The notes: a model not told the origin generated them from the sequence alone. DNA of 64,000 nucleotides from Ligustrum vulgare (GCA_963555705.1 OY743172.1:28891446-28955445), one strand, 5' to 3'. Shown: positions 36,164-49,207, counted from the stretch's first letter. Numbers and translations are program-made.

Positions 36164-39100
36164 TGGACTAGGGGAGAGTACTCCAAAGTTATGCAACTTC
36201 TATTTCCCTTTCTACAGTTTATGTTTAGAGCTTATATTCTTACTTTGTTAGGAAGGTAAACTCTGTTTGATGTTTGTTTTTCTCTGAACTACGATGCATG
36301 TCTGTGGATTTATACTTGACTGTATTGGTGTCCATAATTGGTATGTGCATAATCCTGCCTCATGTGCTGGTTTTCTCTTGAGAATGATCTCTGAAATTTT
36401 CCATCAAACAATTCAGAGTGAGAGATCAGATGCTATGTTTTGTGATGATACATTTGCAGAATCCCCTCCTGGCATCCGCAAAATGGTGAGTCTCATGCGT
36501 ACACATTTTTTATATAACCGTTAAACTTTCACATGTTTATTATCATACAATTGCTACTATGTTTATTTTACTGTATAGTCATTTCATTGTCCATTCCCTC
36601 TTGCATATTCTCCTTTGTGAATAGTTTTTATGAAGAATCTCTCGTCTTTTCCAAGCATTTGACCTGCATTTAGTCCGTCATAGACTGTAGTGTGTGATTA
36701 TATGATTATTATTCTGCCAACTTCTCTAATGTTGTTATTTCTCCTTGCAATTTGGCTGACATCGCATGAAAGGGTGACGCTGTTCAGGTAATTCTTTTTA
36801 TTTCAGTTTGCTGTTGTTATATATCTATACCCCTATTGTATTCAAAGTGTTACCCTCAATAGGTGTATATATATATATATAATTTTGTATGTAAAGATGG
36901 TCAATTTATGTGGTCTGACCATAATTTTGATTTATTGGTTAACTTATTTTGTCTGCCAAGTTTCCTGTTCCCAGGGATTCAGTTTTTTTTAATGATGTTA
37001 CACATTATCCAACAATTATTATTTCTTCACATCATTGCCTTCCACATCACATGCAATGGCTTTTCTTGTTGCTATCTTTGTCTTCGAAGTGTGATTAAAC
37101 AATTTCATAAATATCAGAGTAGCTTTCTTTATACATTAGAATATCTCTCAATTTCTATGCATTTGCATTTTTTTGAAATTTCCTTTTTGGCAACATATAC
37201 TTTCCTGTTTCAAATAATTGTTGATTCTATAGCCCAAATTTGGAATTTGCATTATTATTTTACCATAATTTGGATGTGATTTTCATTTTGTATTAGAATC
37301 TACTTTTGAAAAATGATTCAAAAAATCTAATTCTCTTCATGAAAATATAGGTCATTTTTCGAATTGTTGGACCCCTTGTGATCATGCATCTTATGGCCAC
37401 CATCAAAACTTTAATTTTTGGTACAAAGCTTTGTAGCACAGGATTATACAACTTCTTTAGTCTTTCCTTCCAATCTTTCTCTCTATGCAATTATTTTATT
37501 TATCTCCCATTGGGAACTTTCCTCCCCTAAACCTTTCTAAAACAGTGGATTTAAACTTCTTCTTACTTCAAATAAGTTGATAATGAGGCTATTGATTGAA
37601 CATGGAATGAATGTTTGAAATCAAACTTCAAAGTTCATGCATGTGTTTTGAATTTTTTTTTTTTTTTTTTCAGATTTTATAGAAAATTAAAACAATTATC
37701 TTTCATGAATGAAGAGCAATATTGTTGGTGTATCTTACTTCAACTCAAGTATGTTTTTTTTTTTTTTTTAACTAATGCATTACAGTTTTTGTTCATTTGA
37801 TTTTTAGTCTTATTTTTGGATTTGTCCACATCTTGAAAATTTGTTCTTTTACTATTTTCTAAAATCATTTTGTGAACCATTGCTTTTTATATATTCAAAT
37901 TATGATATTTATAATAGGCGTGACTTTTTTTCACAAATTATGTACGGTTAATGTTTAAGCAATGAATTATGCCAGTGAATACTTGGTGGGAGAAGCTAAT
38001 TTCTCGGATAATATTCTAGATTTTTATGCCACCATACTTGAAAAGATACCTTTTCTTATTTGTATAATCATTATAAAATGATTGGAATAGCTAATTAGCA
38101 TGCATCCCCTGAAACAATGAGGATTTCTTTTGGCAAAAAAAAAAAAAAAAAAAAAATCTTTTGTTCATACAATCAACTAATTCATTGTTCTTTAGTTGCT
38201 GTCACATTACTTGTTCATTATGAATATTGGTTTTTGACTTGTGCACGACTTATGCATTGAGGTCTTGGACAGTTGCTTTAGACCCACGAGACCAACTGCA
38301 AGATTGGTGTCCTGGGCTTGTTGCAAAGGCCAAGGTGTAATACATTTTAATGTGTACTATGGATTGATAGTTGAAGGTAGTCACTCCTCTTGTTCATATT
38401 TTTTAGTTTTTAAAAGAAGACGTGAATATGAGATGCTATAATCAGAATTCAAACTTCGGTAGATATCGCAAATGATATATATTATGATTTTGTTCCTATC
38501 CGATATCACTAACTAGAGCGAAGATCAGAAACTTGTGTTATCTTCTAGACTTGAATGAGCATCTTACCAGGAACCTAAAATAGTTAAGTTGATTGAATGT
38601 TAATTAATTTCATGATTTTTTTTTGGAAACTTAGAGAAGAATAGAGGCAAGGATAATTACTTGAGAGAATTTCCACTTTCATTCCTTAGACTACTTATAT
38701 AAAATGCCTAGGATTACCAGATTTCATGTGTTCTGTAAAAGATATTGCATCTAACTTTGTGTGTGTATCAACCATTATTACATACATCCCCTATATAGAT
38801 TCAGGTAAATGGCAAGTAGATGAATTCACTACCTATATGTATCTAATAAGGATTCAATTTTTATATAATAAGTGCAATGATTGTTCTCACATGGTTGCAT
38901 TTTTTTCATCTTTATGTAATATTTTTATTTTCTAGGTAAATGCATTGATAAAAATTGAAGAGAGAAAATGTGTGTAGTTAAGAAATTATTTGAAAAATTT
39001 TGTCCATTATAATTTGGAATTAAAATGGCAAAGATGCCATTACCGAACACAATCTAAGTAACTAAAACTTCGTTCATGCCTACATAATTTTTTCATTTAC

Positions 39101-39437
39101 TACTGCTGAAAAGTTGATTGCTTTCGAGTTTTTTTTTTTTTTTTTTGAAGGACAAATCGAGGATCAAGACAACAGAATGTGTAAAGTTATCAACACCTTC
39201 AAGATATTTAATGGATCTGACCACTTTACTGGTAGCATTAGAGCATCTCATATGCACTATGTCAATTGGGGCTGACTTGACAATAAAATTAATGGGCTTT
39301 TGAAGAACTTGAATAAATTGACGGAGAAGTCTTAAATTTTATCTTCAATGATTTCGCCTACATTTAAATATGTTGATTATGTGGAATTTTTTAAATTTAA
39401 AATAATAACTTATTCACAAAATGATTAATAATATTAA
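36164..39437. other. Intergenic DNA with a few exon-like pieces, no gene recognised
   Basis: Two short pieces look exon-like on the plus strand: about 36459-36483 (after TTTGCAG, before GTGAGT) and the segment at 36771-36787 before GTAATT. A frame at 38241-38335 also has coding-like composition. I could not assign them to any family and they may be chance. Long T and A runs occur at 37650-37671, 37750-37769, 38137-38157 and 39129-39146. Confidence 0.35.
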
Positions 39438-39989
39438 GGTGGCGTTCTGTTTGTATTTTATTTTGTATTTTCATTTTCGAAAATGTTTTGTTTTTATTTT
39501 TATTTTCAAATTTGCTGAAAACGCGTTTGATTTATTATTTCTGAAAATTGTTTTTGAAAATGAAAAACTAAAAAACACGTTCAGTTTGAAATTTTGCAGA
39601 ATACTACTTAAACTAATTTTAATTAATTTTCTTGCAGAATACTACTAGTTCAAACTCAAATTTCCTTTCACAATACACTGAAAATATGATTACCCGCAAC
39701 ATACTAATGTGAGCACTAAGAGTCTATATTAACACAGGTTGGTCAGGTTCAGGATTTGATGAAGCTCTGGGTCTATTAAAATCCAGAAAATATAAGTTGT
39801 TTCAAAACCACCGAGTCCATTTATCAAAGCATATTTTGAAATATAACAAGAATTTTCACTTAATTTTTTTTTGTAATGTTGATATTGAATTTAATAAAAC
39901 TTTATTTTAGGCTTAGTTAAAAAAAAAAAAAAAACAACAACAACAACAACTTTATTTAAATTTAGTTCCAAGCTAGGATAAATCTCAAA

Positions 39990-40034
<45 letters not shown>

Positions 40035-40299
40035 AAATTTATTTCCAAGCTAGGATACTTCTTAAAAAATAAAAATAAAAAATAAAATAAAATAAAAACT
40101 CCCAAAACCTATTTTCCGCGTTTTGAACATTTTTTTATTGAAATACACTTAAAACGCCCACAACAAGGTTCTGGACGTTTTGCGTTTCGTGTACAATTTT
40201 TTTTTTATGCGTTTTCGAAAATAGTAAAGAGAACGCGTTTTTAATATTTTCGAAAATAAAAACAGAAAACGACTTCAAAACAGTAAGGAGAACAGGGCC
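39438..40299. mobile_element. 862-bp non-autonomous DNA transposon, TAA target
   Basis: It starts GGTGGCGTTCTGTTTG and ends GAACAGGGCC, with TAA on both sides (39435-39437 and 40300-40302). The first and last 100 bp carry inverted copies of the motif TTTTCGAAAATG. Inside lie an (AT)n run at about 39999-40031 and A-rich stretches. It has no transposase. The TNA target and GGCCCTGTTCT end fit PIF/Harbinger. Confidence 0.6.
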
Positions 40300-41585
40300 T
40301 AAACTTTTCGTTATTATAAACTATAAATGTAATTTTCTTGGACTATATCTCATTTTTATATTTTATTTATGTAGTTAAATTTATTATGAGATTTTTTTTT
40401 AATTATTATAGACAAAAAATTATTTATTAATATTAAATTGTTGTTTTTTATTGTTATTTTGTTAAGATATTTCAATGACTAATATTTTATATAATTTTAT
40501 TTGGCGATAATTTTTTATTGATAAATTAAATTTATTAAATGCATATATTAATCTTAAATTTAGTATAATCATGAAAGATGAAAGTGAAAGTAATCAAAAA
40601 GTATTTAATCAGAGATAATTTTCAACGAAAATTTTCATGTCATGATGTTCACGTCCCTTTTTAATATAATTAAAATAATTATAAAACAAACTAATACTGA
40701 CTCATTCAGTCAAACGGAGTACTTGACGTTGTCAATTTTTTTTCAGATGCGTCAGCTTAACATTTTAATTGTAATTGTGCATTGGAGGGACATTTTAAAT
40801 CTATTTTATCAATTTTGTTGACTTCTCAAGTCTTTTTTCCCAATTGACGAATGTATTGGAGATGTTCTAAGAATCAACCTTCTTGAGGTTACATGTAAAA
40901 TAAAAAAGGAAACATGATATTTTTATTATTTTTTGTTTTTGTTTTTGTTTTTTTACAATATGAGAAAAAATCTGGTAATGCAAATCGCTCTTGATAAAAA
41001 GGGGTGTAAAAAATTGCTAATGCAAATTACTCTTGATAAAAAGCGGTGCTTTTTCTTGGTACAAGGAAAAGTTTTATAAGCAAATGAATAAGTTAGTTTA
41101 TCTCATGGCTAATTTAATGGATCAGATTTACTAGAAAAAACAAGCAGAGGAGCAATTTTAGGAGAAAAAAATTGATCCCATCTTTACTCAATTTCCTTTC
41201 CTTTTTATAGACTCCAGATGAGTAGTTCCAAGAGCTCTATTGTCTCAACCAATTTGTGCAAGGACATTCTTTTCAGTATCCTTCATGATGAAAAGCAGAT
41301 AATGAATTTTCAACCTTTAGCCCTAGCACATGATTATGTTTTTCCAAATTGTAGATATGATTTACACGCCAATCACTACCCATTTTTGAAGTGAAGAAAT
41401 TGTGGCTACAAAACACAAATAAAATGTGTGTTTTTCCAAAGTGGCCTGGACTAGTTATTTAGTTCCTACAATGGTTTACAAAGCATAAAACTTCCGTCTA
41501 GATAAGTACAGAAAAAGTAGAAAAACTGTTGCTCCAACTATAATATAGCACGTGCATTGCAAGTGCCTTTACTATTATTTACTTA
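40300..41585. other. Intergenic DNA, nothing coding
   Basis: It is AT-rich. A short direct duplication of about 55 bp lies at 40977-41045 (AATGCAAAT..CTCTTGATAAAAAG twice). Confidence 0.45.
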
Positions 41586-41620
41586 ACTAGTATTCGCACC
41601 CCGTGCAATGCACGAGATAT
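41586..41620 (-). mobile_element. Helitron 3' terminus, minus orientation
   Basis: CTAG at 41586-41589 followed by TATTCGCACC and the hairpin CGTGCAATGCACG (41602-41614, 5-bp stem) is the reverse of the plant Helitron end. The element would extend to the right. Its 5' end was not found; the (TA)n run at 42327-42368 or a deletion may have destroyed it. Confidence 0.6.
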
Positions 41621-42322
41621 GTAAATGATTACTTATTAAATATGAAATTTAAAAAAAAAAATTGGAAAAATGTGAGCATAGAAAATGGTAATAATTGCAC
41701 AAAAAAGACGACAATCATTTATAATTGTCGTTAAAGGATTACAAAACATACAAACCATTAATCAAAATCTTGAAAGACTTCTTTATGTAGGCATTTACAG
41801 TGCAGACGCTCTAAAGTAGTTTTTCGAAAGAAAAAAAACCCTAATTATGTTATATAAATTTTTAATACTATTTTATTATTTGTTAAAACAATGTACATTT
41901 GTAATTATGTTGTATATGCTTTTTAATATTGTTTTATTTTAATAATAAGTTCTTTAATAACTATATTATTATCTTCAATACTGATTAAGTACTATAAATT
42001 TGGTAAAACAATATACATTTTTAATTACGTTATTTTCAATACTATTTTATTTTTAGCATATCACGTAATTAATTAAAACTCTACATCATAATTCCAAATT
42101 ATAAACATATTGAAAATATTAACTAATTAATAGCTGAATATATAACAAAACTAATAATGAGGTAAAACCTTTTTCAAAGTGACCGTTTATATTCTCTAGA
42201 TAAAAGCAATTTTGAAATATATATAGATAATCAACTTCTTTTTTTTTAAATCTCTATAAATCATGAATTTTCATTTTATGAAAGTTAAAAAGACGGGAAA
42301 CTATGTGGTGTTATATTTGGTA

Positions 42323-42371
<49 letters not shown>

Positions 42372-42700
42372 ATATCAATTCGACACGTACATTCCACGTG
42401 CACAGACTAGTATATAAAAAATTGTTGTGTGAATATAAGTATCCTTTGTTGTATATTCTTGTGAAGAAACTTTTTTATTTGTTTCCTATTTTATCCCCCA
42501 CACTATTACAAAATCAGAATAAAAAAATAATAATTCTGTACAAACATTTTTATTGGAGCTAAACAAGCAGCAAAAATTGCCACCTATCAAAAAGTGTTAA
42601 TAACCTGTGTAACATTTTCTTTTTTGCAGATGAATCTGATAATTTTGATTCCTTCAATCTACTTGCACACCCAACTGTTCAATTGTCCAACCTTTAAAGG
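41621..42700. other. AT-rich DNA with a TA microsatellite
   Basis: This is the possible body of the minus Helitron. (TA)n occupies 42327-42368; the open frame at 42263-42562 runs through it and is not a gene. Confidence 0.4.
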
Positions 42701-44062
42701 TGATCCACACGAGAGAACAAGAATGAGATGGTAGGGTTTCTCTCTTCTTGTGCTAGTAAGAGAACAATGAATTAGAGTTAATTTTTTCCAAACCCTTTGT
42801 TCATTAATATAAGTCAGAGTGGGCTTGACCTATAACTTAAACACAACACTGGTCCACGTGGCTTAATTAATCCAATCAATTAAACATGGGACATTAGTTA
42901 ATCAATTCAATTATTTAACTCGAGTATATTAATAAACAATATAATTAATTAATTCTACAAATGTCGAACATTTGTTAATTAATTAATTATAATTACATTC
43001 TTCTAGTTCTCCCATTGTGTGTGACCCTCTAGGTTCCTGACCACGATAATGAATGACGTGTATCATTATTTTTTATCTAAACAAAATGAGATTAATTAAA
43101 ACCCTCTTTTCGATTAATCATTAAATCTCCTAAATTAATTAATTCATAGTGGTTATCCTAGATTGACATCTAGCAATGTGTTAGGGCAATACATGTGACG
43201 GAAAATGTCATGTGGTGTGAAAAACCAAACTTTTTTGTTTATCATGAAACTATAATCCCTACGTCAATATGATCCGATCCATTACGAGATATGAAAATGT
43301 ATCAATCTCGTTTATTGACCATATCTTTTATTTCCCTCTTGAGTTAATAAATGTCGAAACTATTTTCGACTTTATGAATTCTCTTTGACCGAGGATTTCG
43401 ATATCGACTTAACCAAATAAAATGTAGACCATAATCTTTTACTATCTAAGAATGACGAATCTTATATTAATCATTCACAACCTTCATGTGATTTTTGACA
43501 TATCCGAAAGGTATCATATTAGCAACTCCTTCAAAGTAACATCCAACATCACCAAAGTATGACTGCCCTCATATAAGATACTATGATGACCTAAAGTTAA
43601 ATGATCAATTCCACTAACGAACGTTAGAGATTAACCATTGACACTCAAATAGTTATCCATGTGGAATCTCTGTTGTGGGTCTCCAATGTTTTGTTCTCTT
43701 AATAAAACACCCACATGTTCATTTAGATATCTCTACATCTTAGCTTATGAAATCAGCTACTCACTTCTAAAGTGGAGCGATGACACACGTGTTAGTCTAT
43801 CCATAATAAAGATAACTGTATCTCGATATTACTTTATGATCAAGGATATTTAAGATTCAATTGTAACTTATATCTCACAATCACAATTTCTTGTGATTAA
43901 CAAGTTATCAAGATTTGAATATATAAACTCTATTGATTTAATTTGCAAGAATAATAATATTATTATAAATCAATTAAATAACAAATTTGCCATGTATTAA
44001 ATACATCAAATATATTAATAAATATTTGGTCAAATGATTGGACCTAGATCAGAACACTTACA
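42701..44062 (-). repeat. Probable solo LTR
   Basis: Read on the minus strand it begins TGTAAGTGTTC (from 44062) and ends GTGGATCA (42701), giving TG...CA ends, and runs 1,362 bp without coding. Its texture (a long untranslated-leader-like sequence, GGGTCACACACAATGGG near 43020) resembles plant retroelement LTRs. No target duplication (AAAGG left, GTTTA right) and no adjacent primer site were found, so the boundaries are uncertain. Confidence 0.4.
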
Positions 44063-45071
44063 GTTTATTCATTGAGAAAAGCCGCACAACAACAAAGACG
44101 TGCAAAAAGCGAAGACCCAAATTTCAACGTGGAAGTATTTTCACATGTAAAAAAAGAAACAAAATGTGAAATATGATAAGCGTGTTTTAATTTTTTAAAT
44201 GTGATATAGTCTTGTAGTTTTAGCGGATTTACATGTGCGTTGCACGTGATTTTGCATCAATTTAAAGAAGATTATTTTTTTATTCAAGAATATAAATAAA
44301 TAGTTCAATATAAATTTAAGTGACAGAAACCATAGCAGGGTGTAAAACCATACTCATAATGACTAAATTCTTATTTTATTTCTCAAACAATTCATTAAGA
44401 CCCCTAAGTACCATTTATCAACATGCTTGACTAAACAAAATGCACTATTCTTTCCATCTTCAAACTATATTCAAAGCCCAAATTAATATGCATGTAACAA
44501 ATAAATTTTACATAGTTACGTGGTAATAGAACATAAACAAAAGTTAAGATAAAATCATAGGACTTTTATATCTTGTTTTACTTTACTTTTTTTTTTTTGA
44601 ATCATACAACACTGTTCACACTTCCCGCTTAATTTAGTATGTAATCCATCAATACGAACAAATTTCTCGTCACTATTTGTGGACCCCATTTCAAATCACT
44701 ATAATTTTCTGGCTGTTGCTATTTGTAAGAATTGCTAAATATTTTCTCCATCTCTCTTTGCTCGTCTTAGCTGGTTGAAATGCAAACTGCGAAGGTGTAC
44801 AGGCTTCCCTCCAACCCCCTTCATCCTTCTATGTGTGGGTTTGCTTTGAGATAAGTGTGCTTTGCAGACTTATTTTGACTCTTAGATTAACCTTTTGATC
44901 GAGAAATTGATTGGATTTCTACTCATAAATGTGTTTAGTTTGTACATTTAGTTACAATCTCAATTGGAAAGGGAATTGACAAGAATATTGAAAAAAAAAT
45001 TGAGCTAAATTCAAGAGCAATTTTGATATACGAGGTCTAATTGAAAGAAATCAAAAGTATAGGAATTGAAA
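44063..45071. other. Intergenic DNA, Helitron-like hairpin, no gene
   Basis: GTGCGTTGCAC at 44235-44245 is a hairpin of the Helitron type, with a possible CTAA end on the minus strand near 44220-44223. The rest shows nothing. Confidence 0.4.
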
Positions 45072-46104
45072 TGTTACATTCCAGAAAGATGGAGGACATA
45101 CCTTGCAAATATTTTAGGGTATTTTGTTTTGGGGACTAAATTAAACAAGACCAAAAGATGAGGAACTAAATTGCAATTTTCACAGAGTTGTATCGCATGG
45201 TTCAAACACCATGCATTCACAAGACGAGACCAAATGCAACTCGAGATCTAATGATGTTGCACAAGCGGTTGCAACAGGTTGGCCATTGCAATTGCATGGG
45301 CCAATTTCGGCCTAGACGTTTTAAATTTCTATTTTAATTCTTTTGCTTTAGGCTTGTTTGCCTCCGTTTTTAGGGCTTTTTGGTGCTTAGGCTAGGTTTT
45401 CGTGGGTATTTAAAACATTCATTTCTCCCTTTCAACAAAACTTTTATTCACTTTTCCGTCTTAAAAACCCTAGCCTCTACAAAAAGAAAGAGAGGCAAGA
45501 AGAGACGTGAAAATTCAAAGCAAAGTGGAAGTATTTTAGAGCAAATTGAGATCAAAGCATCTCATTGTTCAAGAATTCAACCTAGTGACCGGTTCTATTT
45601 ATTGTCGCGATTTTATTTTTTAATTTCTTTATTTTGTAAATATTTTCATAAATCTTATCTTGTCATGGAGAAGGAGGACAGACTCAATGGGGAATGAAGA
45701 AGAAGAGAAATCGAAAGACCAAACAAAGAGATCAGAAGAAGGAAGACGACGAAGGAAGGAGAAATTCAATTTCAATGGTCGAATTCCAAAACGGTGTCGT
45801 CTTAGTTAATTGAATAAGTTGTAATTCCAAATTACGTTTCTTTTACTTCCAAAAGGCGACTTCACTAGCTCAGCATCTTCATTATTGCATTTCTTTAAGT
45901 ATCAGAAAGTGGAGAGCATAAATCAGTTAGGAATTGAAGTGTGATATCGATTCTCTCTCATCTGAATCTTCACTATTTTTCCCTCTCAATTCTATAATTT
46001 TCTGTTATTATCCAATACATTTCAGCTGGGTTCTTCAATCTCAACTTATTACCTTTTAATTTGTTTTACTGGAGTGAAAGTAGGGGTGATTTAAGCCGTG
46101 ATCA
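45072..46104 (+). repeat. 5' LTR of the host gypsy element
   Basis: It begins TGTTACATTCCAGAAAG, like the TGTAACACCCCGAAAA start of many plant gypsy LTRs, and ends about 46104 (GATCA). The primer-binding site TTGGTATC then begins but is interrupted at 46118 by the Athila insertion. The remaining part AGAGCAGC resumes at 57196. The start position is inferred and there is no partner LTR in the window. Confidence 0.55.
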
Positions 46105-46118
46105 TTGGAATTGGTATC

Positions 46119-47231
46119 TGATGCGAGTCGTTACGCACCAAAATTTAATTAAATATCTTACTTGCAAATCATCAAATTTTAATTGTAATAGCTGAAGTAA
46201 GAGTCGATCCCACAAGGAACGAGAACTAATTTAGTGCTGTGTCAATCAGAATAGATGGGGGTATTTTGAGTTCAAATATTATAAATGACTTGAAAATAAA
46301 ATAAAAACACAAATTTGATAGGATATAATTCAATTATTGACAAATCCTAGTTCTCAGGTTCAGTTGTATTCTATCACAATTTTATCACTTTCCAAGTAAC
46401 GCGAGTTCAATTTCTGCCTTTGATTTATCACCCGTAAATAGTTAATAAGCTCTAACTATTCCTATTCTCCCTTAGTTACATTTAATTAGAATAAGCTCTC
46501 TAATCAAACATTAGCCATTGAATAACCTAAAACAAGCTCTTTAGATTTAAGAAAACAACTATATAATGGTTGAAAAGAATTAGTGTGAATTAGATTATCA
46601 ATCACACAAGCTCGTGACAATTAACCTAAATTGGAATTCTCTATGGAAATATTAAATTTTCACTTGCTACTATAATTTGAACAAAAAGACGATTACGAAT
46701 CCAATCATTCAAAATAGAAAATCTCAATACAACAAGTTAAATGATAAGGCCTTAACCAAATAAAGAATTGCATTGATTGAGTTAAAAACGCATAAGAATC
46801 CAACAAATCAAAGTAAGGAATTTAGAACTACGTTACTAGATTGGAAAAGTGATGAACAACGGAATTAAAATAAAACGTTCCCTTTGAACTAGGCAGAAAA
46901 CTTAGCCGCTTAAAGCCATGAAGAATTCTGGAATTTTTCTCTCTTGATTCACCTTCTCGAGTCGCTTAATTCTTTTTCTGATCTCCAAGCAAGCCGCTCC
47001 CTTTCAACACTTTTTTTCTTTTCTTTTCTTGTCATGAAATTCCCTTTTATAGCCTCAAATTCGTGCCCTAACTTTGGGCTCAAGAAATCCCAAAATTATG
47101 GAAAGATTCAAAATAAGGAAATTTTTTACTGGAAAGTTACGGCCGTAACATGGTTTCTGCATATTTTTCATAATTTGAAGTTACGGCCGTAAGACAGGTT
47201 CTGGCAATTTGCATATTTGAAGGTTACGGCC
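46119..47231 (-). repeat. Truncated 3' LTR of the Athila-like element
   Basis: It matches the 5' LTR from its outer end (TGATGCGAGTCG) for about 1.1 kb. Homology stops at 47231 within an ACGGCC motif, so the first ~280 bp of U3 and the normal polypurine junction are missing. A 25-bp gap relative to the 5' LTR lies near 47148, between two palindrome copies. Confidence 0.85.
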
Positions 47232-48106
47232 ACAATGCGAAAGAAACGGTATTCGTGGCTTGTATTGTGGCATCAAAGATTCAAAGAAAGGTTAAGGCTC
47301 AAAGGGGCTTCTATTGGTCCATGTAGCAAGGTAGGTTCTTTTAGCAAGTCAAATTTGGCTTAACCTATTTCGTTTGCTATAATTTGCACTTAAGTTAAGA
47401 AGCTACACAGTTTGTACATGAACGCACATCCATGCATAACCCAACCATGCAGGACATACATCAAAGAATTACGAGCTCATAAGCATTAAAAACAGCTCTT
47501 AGGCTCAAAAGCTCACAAATTATGGTTTTTATGTGTTTCTCCCATCCAATTATGAGTTATAGGTCATTGCTTGATCTTCATTCCAAATCTAAATCCACTG
47601 GTCGAGGATAGTGGTTAAAAGCATTCAAACCATGACTACTCACAAAAGTATAATAATTTCCGTTGGAATTGGGACGCTCAGGGTTATATATGAAGGGATA
47701 ATGTGTATATTCCTATTTGGGTTGGCTAGGTTTGTAGATATTTGACAATTTTACTTTTCATCTTCAACCTATCAGCTCTTTTCTGGATGGGATCATCTCT
47801 ATGTGCTCAATTTATATCCAATTATGCAATGATTTTTCAAAAAAATTGAACCAAAAGTGGGGCTGCTTCCTATCAAAGTATAGTTTAAGACCTAAGTGGC
47901 ATAGATAGGTGACAGAAGTAAAGAACAAAACTAAAAAGGATGCTGACTCAAAAAGAGTTTTAACGATTCGATTACAAAAAATAAAGACATTAAGCTTATA
48001 ATCAACTCAATTCTCCCCCCCCCCCCCCCCCCCACACTTAGACAAAACAATGTCCTCGTTGAAAAGCAAAACAATAAAAGGGGAAAAGAAAAGAAACTCC
48101 ATCGGT
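47232..48106 (-). other. Non-coding 3' region of the Athila-like element
   Basis: No ORF is present. A run of 19 C (48015-48033) followed by ACACTTAGACAAAACA reads on the minus strand as GTCTAAGTGTGGGGGG, a conserved non-coding block that follows the coding part in many plant gypsy elements. The origin of 47232-47600 is unclear. Confidence 0.6.
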
Positions 48107-49207
48107 CTAATGTGGTGGTTGATCGTCTCGGGGTCTCTGCAATTGTCGAATCTCCTCCCGAATGGCTCTATGCTCTTCCAGCATAAGTTGTTGATCCTCT
48201 TGCATGGCATTCAGCTGAGTTTGGAAGGTTCGCATCATATCCAGCATCTGAAGCTCAAAAGGGGTAGGAGCAGGGGGCTGTTGTGTCTCTACCCGTGCTG
48301 CGGGCTCTTCGACGCCTTGATCATCATCGGACTCCTCCGAATCACCATCCCCGCGACCCCGCTTGGCGACGGTCTTCCTGCGAGCGTTTTCCAAACTCTC
48401 CTTCATGAGGCGATTCCCATGCCCCAAAGTGTCTTCACTCACAGCAGCGGGAACACGTTGAGCCTGGCATAAGACGGTAATCAAACATGGGAAAGGCATG
48501 CCTCGCTTCTGTGGCATCAAGCTGGCATAGGTGGAGATAGTGTCATAGATGTGCCGTCCCAAGTCAAATTTGATCCCCCTGGTGATGGCATAGTAGACTC
48601 GGAGGTAGCGAATAGACACCGTAGTGAGGCTAGTGGATGGAAATAGACTCCCCGACCCCCACTGATGCAGGTACCAAGCGTCCCTCTGTAAATCCCGATT
48701 CTTGTAGTGTGGATGAACGACATTAAGGGAGTCGTAGAGTTCGGGCCTCAAAGCCCAACGAAGCACCTCCTGGTCCGAAAAGAAAACACAAGAATTGGAT
48801 GTCATAGGGATGGCTCCAGTGCTATTTATCCCCAAGTAGTTTTCCACTACTTCCTTATCGAACTTAATTCTTTTCCCTGCTACCCTGGTGTGGTGATAAT
48901 CAAGTGATCCCTCGTCACCAATTTCTTTGTTGAATTGAGTGTAGAATTTGAATACCAGCGGGGGATTCCCAAAAGGAAGATCGCTCGCGAATTTCACCCA
49001 ACCGAACTCTACAAAGCGGGCCCAAAACTTTCGAGGGGCAATGACTGTGTCAGCGCTCTGCCATTCTTGAAAGTCCTCTGGGAGGAAGAGCCGTTCTTTA
49101 ATGCACAGCTTAGATTGACTCTTCTCCTGGCGGGGCTCAGACGAGGATTCCCCCCCCCCCCATCTGCTTCCCTTTCTTTGTAGGTGGAGCCATAGAATAT
49201 CCTGCAT
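48107..49207 (-). CDS. Third ORF: putative plant transposon protein (Athila ORF)
   Basis: A 366-codon open frame lying after pol, where Athila and related elements carry an extra gene sometimes called env-like. The central part (motifs such as FKFYTQFN, YLGINSTG, SIRYLRVYYAI) resembles the Putative plant transposon protein family (Pfam PF20167 by memory). The C-terminus has an acidic stretch, a Pro-rich linker and a Gln/Glu-rich probable coiled coil. I see no signal peptide or membrane segment, so an envelope role is not supported. The natural start is probably the ATG at 49193 in another frame (MAPPTKKGKQ); a run of 12 G on the coding strand (49150-49161) separates the two frames, suggesting slippage. 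Function is unknown. Confidence 0.75.
   Translation of the reverse strand: MQDILWLHLQRKGSRWGGGESSSEPRQEKSQSKLCIKERLFLPEDFQEWQSADTVIAPRKFWARFVEFGWVKFASDLPFGNPPLVFKFYTQFNKEIGDEGSLDYHHTRVAGKRIKFDKEVVENYLGINSTGAIPMTSNSCVFFSDQEVLRWALRPELYDSLNVVHPHYKNRDLQRDAWYLHQWGSGSLFPSTSLTTVSIRYLRVYYAITRGIKFDLGRHIYDTISTYASLMPQKRGMPFPCLITVLCQAQRVPAAVSEDTLGHGNRLMKESLENARRKTVAKRGRGDGDSEESDDDQGVEEPAARVETQQPPAPTPFELQMLDMMRTFQTQLNAMQEDQQLMLEEHRAIREEIRQLQRPRDDQPPH

Noticed and set aside
42263..42562. 99-codon ORF
   Set aside because: It runs through a (TA)n microsatellite giving repeated Tyr-Ile; this is not a gene.
48050..48472. 140-codon plus-strand ORF
   Set aside because: It is antisense to the well-supported third ORF of the Athila-like element.
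48107..49207. Retroviral-type envelope gene
   Set aside because: It has no signal peptide, no transmembrane segment and no furin-type site; only its position after pol is env-like.
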